Positions 19,564 through 28,503 of a stretch of DNA of 64,000 nucleotides are shown here, piece after piece (the first letter of the stretch is position 1; each line of letters opens with the position of its first letter). Made by a program: the position numbers and the translations under genes. Origin of the DNA: Campylobacter volucris. GTDB lineage: Bacteria; Campylobacterota; Campylobacteria; Campylobacterales; Campylobacteraceae. The notes under the pieces are model-generated. The model was given only the letters and a program-made list of their open reading frames with translations, had not been told where the DNA came from and searched no databases. The DNA lies in NCBI RefSeq assembly GCF_008245045.1, contig NZ_CP043428.1, positions 1,054,001-1,118,000 of the forward strand, read 5' to 3'.

Positions 19564-19600
19564 TTTAAACACCTTCAATTTATATTGATTTTATCAAAAT

Positions 19601-19617
19601 AGCAAAAAGCATTCCAA
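19601..19617 (-). promoter_or_regulatory. Sigma-54 promoter of flgPQ
   Basis: The minus strand reads TTGGAATGCTTTTTGCT. The -24 GG and -12 GC are separated by exactly ten bases, as RpoN requires. The predicted start is about ten bases further, leaving a leader of some 25 bases before the flgP ATG. In Campylobacter RpoN drives class 2 flagellar genes. Confidence 0.72.
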
Positions 19618-19625
19618 GAATTTTA

Positions 19626-22184
19626 CTATTCTAAATTTAAATCTACATTAGTATCATTTTCTAAGCCATCCTCTTCTTCTTTAGGACACTTAGCAATGCT
19701 TACAACCTCATCATTTTCAACATTTACCACTATAACTCCACTAGTATTTCTTCCTGCTTTTCTAATACTTTGCATATCAACTCGTATCATTTTTCCACTA
19801 CTGGTTAAAGCCATTAAATCCATACTTTCATCAACAATAACAACGCTAATTAACTCCTTGGTTTTTGGTGTAAGCTTCATACAAATAACGCCTTTTCCAC
19901 CTCTACTTTGGAGTCTATATTCTCCAGCATTAGTGCGTTTTCCTATACCTTTTGCGCTAACGCTTAAAATTTCTTGTTCATCATTTTCTATGACAACCGC
20001 ACCTACTAATTCGTCATTTTTTTCTTTAAATTTAATAGCCGTTACACCTCTACTAACACGACCTATCTCTCTTACCTTAGCTAGTGGGAATTTAATACAC
20101 ATACCTTTTTTAGTAACAGCAAAAAGCATTTTGCCTTTTGTGTTTTCTTCTACATTTTCATCATCTAAAATCTCATTTTCATCAGCTTGAGAATTTAGCA
20201 TTTCATTTTCATCTCTTGAAACAATTATAGCAGTTACTAATTCATCATTTTCATCTAAATTTATAGCTCTTACACCTACGCTTCTAATATTTTGATATTC
20301 ACTTAAATTTGTGCGTTTTACGATACCATTTTTTGTAAAAAAGCATAAAGATTTATTTTCATCAAAATCAGTTGTAGGAATGATTGCCATAATTTTTTCA
20401 TCAGCTTGTAAATTGATAAGATTCACCACAGCTTTACCTTTGGCCGTTCTACTTCCTTCTGGAATTTTATATACTTTGAGCCAATAAAGCTGTCCGCGAT
20501 CTGTTACAAACATCAAAGTATCATGAGTATTTGCTGTAAAGAAATTTTCTATAAAATCATCATCGTATGTAGTTACTGCTACCTTACCCTTGCCACCGCG
20601 TTTTTGCTTTTCATATTGCTTACTTGGAACGCGTTTTATGTATCCGCGATGAGTTATAGTTACTACCATATTTTCATTAGGTATTAGATCTTCAATATCT
20701 ATATCATCATAATCATCTTCTATTTGAGTGATTCTTGGAACATCAAATTTAGCTTTGATTTCTTTTAGCTCATCTTTAATTAAATTTTCAAGTAAAGTTT
20801 CGCTTTTTAAAATTTGATCAAGTCTTTGAATTTCAGCTAATAATTCTTTTAATTCATTATCTATTTTTTCTCTTTCAAGTCCTGTTAAACGACCTAACTT
20901 CATATCTAATATAGCATTTGATTGAAGCTCACTAAGGCCAAATTTTTCCATCAATAAATTTTTTGCAGTAGGATTATCAGGCGAATTTTTAATCAAAGCT
21001 ATAACTTCATCTATGTTATCTAAGGCTATTTTTAAACCTTCTAAAATATGAGCTCTAGCTCTAGCTTTTTGAAGCTCATATATAGTTCTTCTTATGATAA
21101 CTGTTTTTCTATGACTCAAGAATAAATTTAAAAGTTCAATTAAGGAAAATATTTTTGGTTCTTTATTGTGTATAGCAAGCATTATCACACCAAAAGTGCT
21201 TTCCATGGTAGTTGATTTAAATAAATTATTTAAAACAATCTCGCTCATAGCATCGCGTTTTAATTCTATAACTACCCTTATGCCTTCTCTATCACTCTCA
21301 TCTCTTATTTCTGAAATTCCTTCTATTTGTTTTTCTTTTACCAAATCAGCAATTTGTTCTATAAGTCTTGCTTTATTGGTTTGATAAGGAAGTTCATCTA
21401 TAACTATTATATCTTTATTTACTCTTTTTTCAATATGTGTTTTCGCTCTTACCTTAACCCTACCCCTACCAGTACGATAAGCTTCTATTATGCCTTTTTT
21501 ACCATATATAATCCCGCCAGTTGGAAAATCAGGACCTTTTATAAATTGCATAATTTCTTCTAGTGAGCATTCTTTATTATCAATCAAATATAAAAGACCA
21601 TCTATAAGTTCATTTAAACTATGTGGTGGAATATTTGTAGCCATACCCACAGCTATACCGCTTGAGCCATTAAGTAATAAATTTGGAACTCTAGCAGGTA
21701 AAACATCTGGCTCACTCATAGAATCATCATAGTTTGGAACAAAATCAACCGTATCCTTATCAATATCACGCAACAACTCTTCAGCCAAAATAGTCATTCT
21801 AGCTTCAGTATAACGCATAGCAGCAGCGCCATCCCCATCTATAGAGCCAAAGTTTCCTTGCCCATCAACACTTGGATAACGCATAGAAAAATCTTGAGCC
21901 ATTCTTACCAAAGCATCATATACAGCAACATCTCCATGTGGATGATACTTACCTATAACATCCCCTACTATACGAGCTGATTTTTTATATGCACTACGAC
22001 TTCCAACACCTAAATCATTCATAGCATATAAAATTCTTCTATGAACAGGCTTCAGACCATCTCTAGCATCAGGTAGAGCACGCCCAATAATAACACTCAT
22101 AGAATAATCTAAATAGCTACTTTTTATCGAGCTTTCTATGTCTATATCTTCAATATCTAAATCTTTAGTAAAAATATTTTCCAT
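19626..22184 (-). CDS. gyrA: DNA gyrase subunit A
   Basis: The 852-residue breakage-reunion subunit of gyrase. The active tyrosine is in [11 protein letters not shown] at about 122-132. The quinolone-resistance region at 80-100 reads [21 protein letters not shown]. The C-terminal DNA-wrapping repeats contain the GyrA box QKRGGKG at about 533-539. Position 86 is valine, where C. jejuni wild type has threonine, and Asp90 is kept. Val86 is known in C. lari, which is naturally resistant to nalidixic acid. The C-terminal tail is acidic. Confidence 0.97.
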   Translation of the reverse strand: MENIFTKDLDIEDIDIESSIKSSYLDYSMSVIIGRALPDARDGLKPVHRRILYAMNDLGVGSRSAYKKSARIVGDVIGKYHPHGDVAVYDALVRMAQDFSMRYPSVDGQGNFGSIDGDGAAAMRYTEARMTILAEELLRDIDKDTVDFVPNYDDSMSEPDVLPARVPNLLLNGSSGIAVGMATNIPPHSLNELIDGLLYLIDNKECSLEEIMQFIKGPDFPTGGIIYGKKGIIEAYRTGRGRVKVRAKTHIEKRVNKDIIVIDELPYQTNKARLIEQIADLVKEKQIEGISEIRDESDREGIRVVIELKRDAMSEIVLNNLFKSTTMESTFGVIMLAIHNKEPKIFSLIELLNLFLSHRKTVIIRRTIYELQKARARAHILEGLKIALDNIDEVIALIKNSPDNPTAKNLLMEKFGLSELQSNAILDMKLGRLTGLEREKIDNELKELLAEIQRLDQILKSETLLENLIKDELKEIKAKFDVPRITQIEDDYDDIDIEDLIPNENMVVTITHRGYIKRVPSKQYEKQKRGGKGKVAVTTYDDDFIENFFTANTHDTLMFVTDRGQLYWLKVYKIPEGSRTAKGKAVVNLINLQADEKIMAIIPTTDFDENKSLCFFTKNGIVKRTNLSEYQNIRSVGVRAINLDENDELVTAIIVSRDENEMLNSQADENEILDDENVEENTKGKMLFAVTKKGMCIKFPLAKVREIGRVSRGVTAIKFKEKNDELVGAVVIENDEQEILSVSAKGIGKRTNAGEYRLQSRGGKGVICMKLTPKTKELISVVIVDESMDLMALTSSGKMIRVDMQSIRKAGRNTSGVIVVNVENDEVVSIAKCPKEEEDGLENDTNVDLNLE

Positions 22185-22205
22185 AAAAATCCTTAAAACT
22201 GAAGT

Positions 22206-22787
22206 TTATATTGTATCAAATTTTGCATTAGCTAAAACTAAAGCAAAAAGCACTTCTATATTATTTTTTTCTAAAATTTCTTTTGCTTCAAGCAAACTTA
22301 ACCCAGTGGTAACAATATCATCAACTAAAATTACGGGGTATTTTGGAATTTTTTTAAGTTCGTATGATCTTTTATTTGTTTTTCTAAAATGCAAACTTTT
22401 ACCGCTGTATTTTACTTGTGATTTTGCTTGCAAAGTGCAAAACATTGGTTTTATAAATTTTGTTTTTAAGTATTTTGCTAAAATAGCAGTATGAGAATAA
22501 TCACCATAGGTTTTATCATCTAAAGCAATAACATTAATAAAATATGGTGGATTGAAAAAATTTCTAAATTTAGCAAAGCTTAATCTCGCTAATGCATGAA
22601 AAATAAAATATCCATAAAATCGATGCTTAGTATGCAATAAATGCTTTATATCATCATAATGATAAAAATAATAAACTTTCAATCCCCCTTCAAGTTTTCT
22701 TACACCCAAAGAATAATCTTGCAACTCTTCTTTACAATGAGTGCAAAAACTTACTAGGGAAAATTTATAACAATTATAACATCTCAC
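22206..22787 (-). CDS. ctsW: ComF-like transformation protein CtsW
   Basis: A 193-residue phosphoribosyltransferase-fold protein of the ComF family. CtsW (Cj1028c) is needed for natural DNA uptake in C. jejuni. An N-terminal zinc-binding pattern (CYNC, then CTHC, residues 3-19) is followed by a PRTase domain with the PRPP-binding motif VILVDDIVTTGLSL at about 152-165. The start overlaps the mapA stop by four bases, and gyrA follows 21 bases later. Confidence 0.87.
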   Translation of the reverse strand: MRCYNCYKFSLVSFCTHCKEELQDYSLGVRKLEGGLKVYYFYHYDDIKHLLHTKHRFYGYFIFHALARLSFAKFRNFFNPPYFINVIALDDKTYGDYSHTAILAKYLKTKFIKPMFCTLQAKSQVKYSGKSLHFRKTNKRSYELKKIPKYPVILVDDIVTTGLSLLEAKEILEKNNIEVLFALVLANAKFDTI

Positions 22788-23431
22788 AAAGAACTAATAA
22801 TATCAGCAGCTTTATTTGCTACTTGTTTTATAAGAAGTTGAGTATAAAAAGGTAAATCATTGATTTTACTAAAACCTTTTACTTCTTGTTTTGTTTTAAT
22901 ATTGATTTTTTTATTAGTATTGATATCTTTAATCTCCAATTGACTAGCTATAATAGAAAAAAGAGACTTAGAATCAAATTTTGAATAAAAATCAACAAAA
23001 CTTAAATCAACCCTTAAAATATATGGAGAATCTTGAGCACTATCTACTACCACAATACCTCTGTTTTTTAATTCTTCTTTTAAGAATATATAAAAATAAT
23101 AATTAAAATTTTCATTGATATAGTAATTGTTTCCATTAGAAGTTGAAAATTTTAAATTTTCATCCAAATCATACACTCTATGTATATAAACTTTTTTCAA
23201 AGCAACACTTTTATCTATGGTTCTTTTATTAACACAATACTTAAGTCCCACATCGCTAATATAAGTTAAACCTTGAATTTTAGCCTCATAAGCTTTAGAA
23301 TCTGAAGGATTGTAACATTGTGCTTGAATTTTAATTGTTTCATTAACTCTTGTTATGTTTTGAGTTTTAGAATTAACAGCACAAGCGCTAAAAAATAAAA
23401 CAAATGCTAGAAAAAACACATTTTTTATCAT
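22784..23431 (-). CDS. mapA: Outer-membrane lipoprotein MapA
   Basis: A 215-residue lipoprotein with signal peptide and lipobox FFSAC (lipid at about Cys17). It matches MapA (Cj1029c), the membrane-associated protein used as a species marker in Campylobacter, by position next to ctsW-gyrA and by length. The mature part is beta-rich and carries an ABC-type transport auxiliary-like region (LRVDLSFVDFYSKF, KINIKTKQEVKGFSK). Its biochemical role is unknown. A -10 box lies at 23479-23484. Confidence 0.85.
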   Translation of the reverse strand: MIKNVFFLAFVLFFSACAVNSKTQNITRVNETIKIQAQCYNPSDSKAYEAKIQGLTYISDVGLKYCVNKRTIDKSVALKKVYIHRVYDLDENLKFSTSNGNNYYINENFNYYFYIFLKEELKNRGIVVVDSAQDSPYILRVDLSFVDFYSKFDSKSLFSIIASQLEIKDINTNKKINIKTKQEVKGFSKINDLPFYTQLLIKQVANKAADIISSL

Positions 23432-23478
23432 TTTTTTTCCTTAAAATTAACATCTTTGATTTTTAATATTTAGCAAAA

Positions 23479-23484
23479 ATTATA
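23479..23484 (-). promoter_or_regulatory. -10 box of mapA-ctsW(-gyrA)
   Basis: The minus strand reads GGTATAATTTTTGC, about 48 bases before the mapA ATG. The gap 23432-23622 holds two divergent promoters. Confidence 0.6.
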
Positions 23485-23573
23485 CCAAAAAATAAAACAC
23501 TTATTAGACTACTTTTTTACACATATAAATTTTCAAACCTGCAAAAAATATAAAATTTAAAACAAAATTCATC

Positions 23574-23579
23574 TATAAT
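23574..23579 (+). promoter_or_regulatory. -10 box of the SLC13 transporter gene
   Basis: TATAAT 44 bases before the ATG at 23623, followed by AAAGGAGC as ribosome binding site. Confidence 0.58.
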
Positions 23580-23622
23580 ATGTTACAAAACTACAATTTT
23601 TATAAAAGGAGCTTTTTTCATA

Positions 23623-24984
23623 ATGAAATTAAATACAAAAACGCTAATTGTTATAGCAGATTTAGTGCTTTTTATAGCTTTACTTTATTTTTCACCTTTT
23701 GGAGAAACAAAAGTAAATCAAGGTTTATCATTGCTTGTATTTATCGCTATACTTTGGCTTAGCGAAGCTTTACATGTTACAATTACAGCTATTTTAGTCC
23801 CTGTATTGGCTGCTATTTTAGGTTTATTACCTACGCCAAAAGCTTTAAGTGGATTTGCAGATTCAAATATCTTTTTATTTTTTGGCGGGTTTGCGTTAGC
23901 TGCTGCAATGCATCATCAAAAATTAGACAAAATGATCGCACATAAAATCCTTTCTTTAGCAAAAGGACATTTGGGATTATCAAGTTTATATATTTTCATC
24001 ACTACTGCTTTTTTATCTATGTGGATGAGTAATACCGCAACAGCAGCCATGATGCTACCTTTGGCCATTGGAATGCTAGCTACTTTGGATCCAGAAAAAG
24101 ATAGAAATACTTATGTTTTTGTTCTTTTAGGTATTGCATTTAGTGCAAGTATAGGTGGTATAGGAACTATAATTGGAACACCGCCAAATGCTATCGCTGC
24201 TACCCAACTTAACATCACTTTTGCACAATGGCTACAATATGGCATTCCTATTGTTTTAGTTTTCTTACCAGCTATGATTTTCATATTATATTTTGTATTT
24301 AAACCTAAATTTAATGCCCAAATTGATCTTCATACAGATTATGTAGAGCTTACTAGACCAAGAGTTACTACTTTAATTATATTTTTAGCAGTGGCATTAG
24401 CTTGGATTTTTAGCGGAAAAATCTCTCCTTTTATAGAGGCAACTTTTGGTTATAAAATAGCAAATCTTGATGCAATTATTGCTTTACTTGCTGCTATTTT
24501 GGTATGTGTTTTTAAAGTAATTGATTGGAAAAGTATCCAAAAAAATACCGACTGGGGTGTGTTGCTACTTTTTGGTGGCGGGATCACTCTAAGTGTTGTT
24601 TTAAGAGACTCAGGTGCTAGTAAAGTAATGGCTGATACAATCATTTCATTTATCGAAAATGGACATTTATTTATCATAGGATTAGTTGTAGCATTTTTTA
24701 TAGTATTTTTGACCGAATTTACTTCTAATACCGCTTCAGCTGCTCTTTTGGTGCCATTATTTATTTCCATTGCAGAAACTTTAGGGGTGCCAGCTTTAGG
24801 ACTTGCCTTAATCATAGCCATAGGAGCTTCTTGTGCATTTATGTTACCAGTTGCAACACCACCAAATGCCATAGTTTTTGGAACAGGACATATAAAACAA
24901 CAAGAAATGGTTAAAGTTGGAATTATACTCAATGTATTTTGTTCAATTAGTATAGCTATTATTGCTTACTTCTTTTGGCTTTAA
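23623..24984 (+). CDS. SLC13/DASS family sodium-coupled anion (dicarboxylate or sulfate) symporter
   Basis: A 453-residue inner-membrane carrier with about 11-12 hydrophobic helices. Both halves carry the DASS signature SNTATAAMMLPLAIG (about 143-157) and TSNTASAALLVPLFI (about 367-381). The SNT motifs bind sodium and the carboxylate. The following GIGTIIGTPPNA and MLPVATPPNAIVFGTGH are also typical. It is intact here; the C. jejuni counterpart that I remember (Cj0046) is a pseudogene. It is monocistronic, ending in a strong terminator shared with thiE. Dicarboxylates are the likeliest substrates. Confidence 0.9.
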   Translation: MKLNTKTLIVIADLVLFIALLYFSPFGETKVNQGLSLLVFIAILWLSEALHVTITAILVPVLAAILGLLPTPKALSGFADSNIFLFFGGFALAAAMHHQKLDKMIAHKILSLAKGHLGLSSLYIFITTAFLSMWMSNTATAAMMLPLAIGMLATLDPEKDRNTYVFVLLGIAFSASIGGIGTIIGTPPNAIAATQLNITFAQWLQYGIPIVLVFLPAMIFILYFVFKPKFNAQIDLHTDYVELTRPRVTTLIIFLAVALAWIFSGKISPFIEATFGYKIANLDAIIALLAAILVCVFKVIDWKSIQKNTDWGVLLLFGGGITLSVVLRDSGASKVMADTIISFIENGHLFIIGLVVAFFIVFLTEFTSNTASAALLVPLFISIAETLGVPALGLALIIAIGASCAFMLPVATPPNAIVFGTGHIKQQEMVKVGIILNVFCSISIAIIAYFFWL

Positions 24985-25014
24985 TTTTTTAGTCCTTTTG
25001 GGCTAAAAAATTAA
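24981..25014. terminator. Strong bidirectional terminator across two convergent stop codons
   Basis: TTAATTTTTTAG-T-CC, loop TTTTG, GGCTAAAAAATTAA. The stem has 14 bp with one bulged T. It contains both the transporter stop (24982-24984) and the thiE stop (25011-25013). Confidence 0.8.
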
Positions 25015-25616
25015 TGTAACATTTTCCTACATTTTTGCAAGTAATCGTTTAAATTTATATTTTTATATAAAGCTTCTCTCATACAAATTCCAGCTAAATT
25101 TAAATCTTTTAAAAAACTTATAGTTTGTATATTAATTCCACCTATGGCATAAATTGGAATTTTAGATTGAAGTAAAATTTCTTGTAAATTTAAAATGCCT
25201 TTTGGGGTTAAATCTTGCTTGCATGAGCTAGGAAAAATATGACCATAAAAAGCATGATTAACATTATATTGATAGCTTTGTTTTAACTCTTGTTTAGAAT
25301 GTATAGAAACTCCTATGTATTGAATTTTCTTACAAGTATATTTTTCATTTTTTAGAATTTGAAAAGGAGAATGAAAATATTGATGATTTAAACGCAAACA
25401 CACATCATGATAAAAATGCAAAAAACAAATTTTATTATTTTTACTAAAAATTCTAAGAACTTCTTTAGCAAGCTCATAATATTCTGTTGCGTTTAAATGT
25501 TTTTCTCTAAGAACTAATGCATCAATAGAACTTTTACTTAATTTTTCAATAAAATTTAAAAAATCACCTTGTGTATTTTGACTATCACTAATTGCAATGA
25601 TTTTTTTATCCCACAT
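25011..25616 (-). CDS. thiE: Thiamine-phosphate synthase-like protein (ThiE/TenI family)
   Basis: A 201-residue TIM-barrel protein of the ThiE/TenI family. Visible landmarks are LVLREKHL (about 36-43), YIGVSIHSKQEL (about 101), YGHIFPSSCKQDLTPKG (about 124-140) and IYAIGGINIQTI (about 155-166). The canonical ThiE HLGQED step is HSPFQILKN here, which resembles TenI more than ThiE. It could therefore be a thiazole tautomerase rather than the synthase. It is the last gene of the thi run, overlapping thiH by 11 bases. Confidence 0.8.
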   Translation of the reverse strand: MWDKKIIAISDSQNTQGDFLNFIEKLSKSSIDALVLREKHLNATEYYELAKEVLRIFSKNNKICFLHFYHDVCLRLNHQYFHSPFQILKNEKYTCKKIQYIGVSIHSKQELKQSYQYNVNHAFYGHIFPSSCKQDLTPKGILNLQEILLQSKIPIYAIGGINIQTISFLKDLNLAGICMREALYKNINLNDYLQKCRKMLH

Positions 25617-26745
25617 ATATACTATCGCTCATTATAGCTTGTAAATTTTGATCTTTAAGCATTTTTAAAATTTCTTCTACACTTCTTAAATCAGAAATTT
25701 CAAACTGATCATCACCTTTTTTCAGACCTTGATGCTCGCCAACTCCCACACTAACTCCTGCACTCATTTTATTTGCGACTATTTTAATCACTGCATTTCT
25801 AAATTTAGCTTTTTCTCGCGTTGAAATAGTAATGCTTGCAAAAGGTAAAAATATTCTATACGCACACATTACCTGTAAAAGTCTTGTCTCATCTACATCA
25901 TTAGGATTAATTTTTTTATTATTTATTATAGGACGAAGCCTTGGAACTGATAAAGAAATTTCAGCGTGTGGATATTTTTTTTGCAAAAAATAAGCATGTA
26001 AAGCAGTAGCATAAGCATCTTTTCTAAAATCATCAATACCAAGTAAAGTTCCAAAAGCAACCCCTCTCATACCAGCTTTTAAAGCTCTTTCTTGAGCATT
26101 AAATCTATACTCAAAAATACTTTTTTCGCCTTCTAAATGAATTTTAGAATATTTTTTTAGATTATAAGTTTCTTGATAAATACTCACATACTCGCAAGCA
26201 TTTTCATGCAACAAAGCATATTCTTGCTCATTCATAGGATAAACCTCAACCCCAACTACTTGAAAATATTCTTTTGCTATCTTGCAAGCTTTAGCTATAT
26301 ACTCAACACTAGCATACTCTCTACCTTCACCTGTTAAAAGCAAAATTTCTTCTAAGCCACTTTTTTTGATTTCTTGCATTTCTTTGTGAATTTCATCTTC
26401 ATTTAGCTTTGCTCTTTTAATCTTATTACCTTTTTGAAATCCACAATAAGTACATTTGCTATTACAATAATTTGAAAGATACAAAGGCGTAAAAAGATTA
26501 ATAGAATTTCCAAAATGTTTTCGTGTAAGCTTTTGGGCTTTTTGTGCTATTTCTTCTATAAAATTTTCTGCAGCATTTGAAAGCAAAGCTTTAAAATCAT
26601 CTAAAGTGCAATACTCATTATCCAAAGCTTTTTTAACTTCTTTAGCACCAAATTGACTTTGTTCATAAATGCTAGTTTCATTTAAAAGAGTTTGTAAAGT
26701 TTCACTTTGTATATCTTTTAAATGTATAAATTGCTTCAGTTTCAA
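25606..26745 (-). CDS. thiH: 2-iminoacetate synthase
   Basis: A radical-SAM tyrosine lyase that makes dehydroglycine for the thiazole ring of thiamine under low oxygen. The cluster motif CNSKCTYCGFQKGN lies at about residues 93-106, followed by LLLTGEGREYASVEYI. The 379-residue length is standard. The start is TTG at 26745, overlapping the thiG stop as TTGA. Having ThiH instead of the oxidase ThiO fits a microaerophile. Confidence 0.94.
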   Translation of the reverse strand: MKLKQFIHLKDIQSETLQTLLNETSIYEQSQFGAKEVKKALDNEYCTLDDFKALLSNAAENFIEEIAQKAQKLTRKHFGNSINLFTPLYLSNYCNSKCTYCGFQKGNKIKRAKLNEDEIHKEMQEIKKSGLEEILLLTGEGREYASVEYIAKACKIAKEYFQVVGVEVYPMNEQEYALLHENACEYVSIYQETYNLKKYSKIHLEGEKSIFEYRFNAQERALKAGMRGVAFGTLLGIDDFRKDAYATALHAYFLQKKYPHAEISLSVPRLRPIINNKKINPNDVDETRLLQVMCAYRIFLPFASITISTREKAKFRNAVIKIVANKMSAGVSVGVGEHQGLKKGDDQFEISDLRSVEEILKMLKDQNLQAIMSDSIYVG

Positions 26746-27497
26746 TCCCTTAAAAATCCAGTCAAAGGCGAACTAGCTTTTGCATCACTTATGCTAGCAA
26801 TACCAGCTAAATAAGCGCTTCTTCCAGCTTCTATAGCCAAAGAAAATGCCTTTGCCATCTTAGCTATATCATTAGCTTCAGCTATAGCAGTATTTGCCAT
26901 TATAGCACTCACTCCCATTTGCATAGCTTCACAAGCTTGAGATGGAGTTCCAATACCAGCATCTACTATTATAGGCAATGAAATTTCATTTAATAAAATC
27001 TGTATAAATTCTTTTGTTAATAAACCTTTATTGCTTCCTATAGGAGCACCAAGTGGCATTATAGCAGCAGCACCGGCTTGCTCTAGAGCTCTTGCAGCAT
27101 ATAAATCAGGATACATATAAACCAAAGGTGTAAAATTTTCCTTCACTAAAAGCTCTACAGCCTTTATACTTTCATAATTATCAGGCAATAAATATTTACT
27201 ATCACTAATAATTTCAAGCTTTATCATATCACCACATCCAAGCTCTCTTGAAAGCTTTGCTATACGAAGTGCTTCATTAGCATTTCTAGCACCTGAAGTA
27301 TTTGGCAAAAGCGTAATATTTTTTGGTATAAAATCAAGTATATTTTCACTTTTTGACATAGCTCTTCTTAAAGCAAGGGTTATGATTTCTACTTTTGCTT
27401 CATTTATAGCCGAACTTATAAGCTCTAGAGAAAATTTTCCAGATCCTAAAATAAAACGGGAATTAAACTCATACTTTCCTATTTTTAATTTATCCAT
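26742..27497 (-). CDS. thiG: Thiazole synthase
   Basis: ThiG builds the thiazole phosphate from deoxyxylulose phosphate, dehydroglycine and ThiS thiocarboxylate. The N-terminus reads KIGKYEFNSRFILGSGKFS, and LLPNTSGARNANEALRIAKL and DMIKLEIISD (Schiff-base lysine) follow. The phosphate site VDAGIGTPSQA and MANTAIAEA lie near residues 180-205. Its 251 residues are normal. The ATG lies within the last codons of thiF (8-base overlap). Confidence 0.95.
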   Translation of the reverse strand: MDKLKIGKYEFNSRFILGSGKFSLELISSAINEAKVEIITLALRRAMSKSENILDFIPKNITLLPNTSGARNANEALRIAKLSRELGCGDMIKLEIISDSKYLLPDNYESIKAVELLVKENFTPLVYMYPDLYAARALEQAGAAAIMPLGAPIGSNKGLLTKEFIQILLNEISLPIIVDAGIGTPSQACEAMQMGVSAIMANTAIAEANDIAKMAKAFSLAIEAGRSAYLAGIASISDAKASSPLTGFLRD

Positions 27498-28296
27498 TAT
27501 TTTTACTCGCTAAAAGCTCTAAAACTAAATTTGCTTGATGAGCCGCACATATATTTACACGAGGCGCCATAAGTCCATTTCCTACTTTTGCTTCATTTTT
27601 TAAATCACCACAAACATAAAAATTATTTGCTATTTTTTTAGTTTGTATTTCATTACTATTTCCATATCCAGCCAAACCAGAACCACATATAAGAGGCTTT
27701 TGTGGATAAAATTTATGAAAATTTTGAGCTAAAATGGCTTTATATTTAGCACTATCAAAAGCTTCACAAACTATATCATCATCTACAAACAAATCTTTTA
27801 TATTTTCTTTTTCTATTTTTAAAATTTGTGAAAAAACTTTTATAAAAGGATTTATTTTTAAAATTTGCTCTTTTAAAGCATCACTTTTAAATTTGCCTAA
27901 ATCATCTATCATATAAGCTTGACGATTAAGATTGCTAGGTTCTACCACATCAAAATCTATCAAATGAAGTCTTCCTACACCACTACGAGCTAACATTATA
28001 GCTATATGAGAACCAAGACCACCAAGGCCACAAATAGCCACACTAGCTTTTTTTAAACTATCGTGTAATTTTGGAGTATGTCTTGCCCTCATCATAGCAT
28101 CTAATGCTTCATAAGGAGGCATTTTATTTTTTTCTATGCAAAAAAGTTCATCATTTTCATTTAAATTTAATCTTTCTTTAGTGGCAAAACCATTAACTAT
28201 CCAAACATCATTTTCATTTTTACTCACACTTTTAAAAAAATCTAAAGTATTATCAAAATTTGTATTTATTTTTTTGCCATTAAATTTTATATTCAT
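27490..28296 (-). CDS. thiF: ThiF-type sulfur-carrier adenylyltransferase with an N-terminal ThiS-like domain
   Basis: An E1-like enzyme that adenylates the ThiS C-terminus. The nucleotide motif CGLGGLGSHIAIMLARSGVGRLHLIDFD lies at about 88-115, with the NLNRQ motif soon after. Residues 1-55 form a beta-grasp, ThiS-like segment, as in the ThiF family-2 architecture. I see no CXXC pairs for the structural zinc of MoeB-type enzymes. The ATG at 28296 overlaps the thiS stop (TGATG). An in-frame TTG one codon upstream is less likely. Confidence 0.9.
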   Translation of the reverse strand: MNIKFNGKKINTNFDNTLDFFKSVSKNENDVWIVNGFATKERLNLNENDELFCIEKNKMPPYEALDAMMRARHTPKLHDSLKKASVAICGLGGLGSHIAIMLARSGVGRLHLIDFDVVEPSNLNRQAYMIDDLGKFKSDALKEQILKINPFIKVFSQILKIEKENIKDLFVDDDIVCEAFDSAKYKAILAQNFHKFYPQKPLICGSGLAGYGNSNEIQTKKIANNFYVCGDLKNEAKVGNGLMAPRVNICAAHQANLVLELLASKNNG

Positions 28297-28487
28297 CAAC
28301 CACCACCAACAAAAGTTACAATTTCTGCTTTATCATTTTCTTTTAAAATTAAATTTTCAAATTTATCTCTTGAAATAATTTCTCCATTTAATTCTAAAGC
28401 AATAAATTCTATTTTATAACCTTTTTCATTTAAAAAATCCATAAATTTAAGCTCTTTAAGCTCAAATTCTTCTCCATTAATGACCAT
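28296..28487 (-). CDS. thiS: Sulfur carrier protein ThiS
   Basis: A 63-residue ubiquitin-like sulfur carrier. It begins MVINGEEFELKELKFMDFL and ends VTFVGGG, presenting the C-terminal Gly-Gly on which the thiocarboxylate is formed. It starts 16 bases after dapE and overlaps thiF. Confidence 0.93.
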   Translation of the reverse strand: MVINGEEFELKELKFMDFLNEKGYKIEFIALELNGEIISRDKFENLILKENDKAEIVTFVGGG

Positions 28488-28503
28488 TTAAAGCCTTTTA
28501 TTT

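Noticed and set aside
19564-19578. TTG start extending flgP by five codons
   Set aside because: The codons coincide with the Shine-Dalgarno of the ATG at 19563, which gives the family length of 171 residues.
19696-20190. Plus-strand open frame of 164 residues opposite gyrA
   Set aside because: Hydrophobic, Ser/Thr-rich antisense shadow of the gyrA C-terminal domain; no start signals and gyrA is unambiguous.
24450-24932. Minus-strand open frame of 160 residues opposite the SLC13 gene
   Set aside because: Shadow of the transporter; no ribosome site and no recognisable motif.
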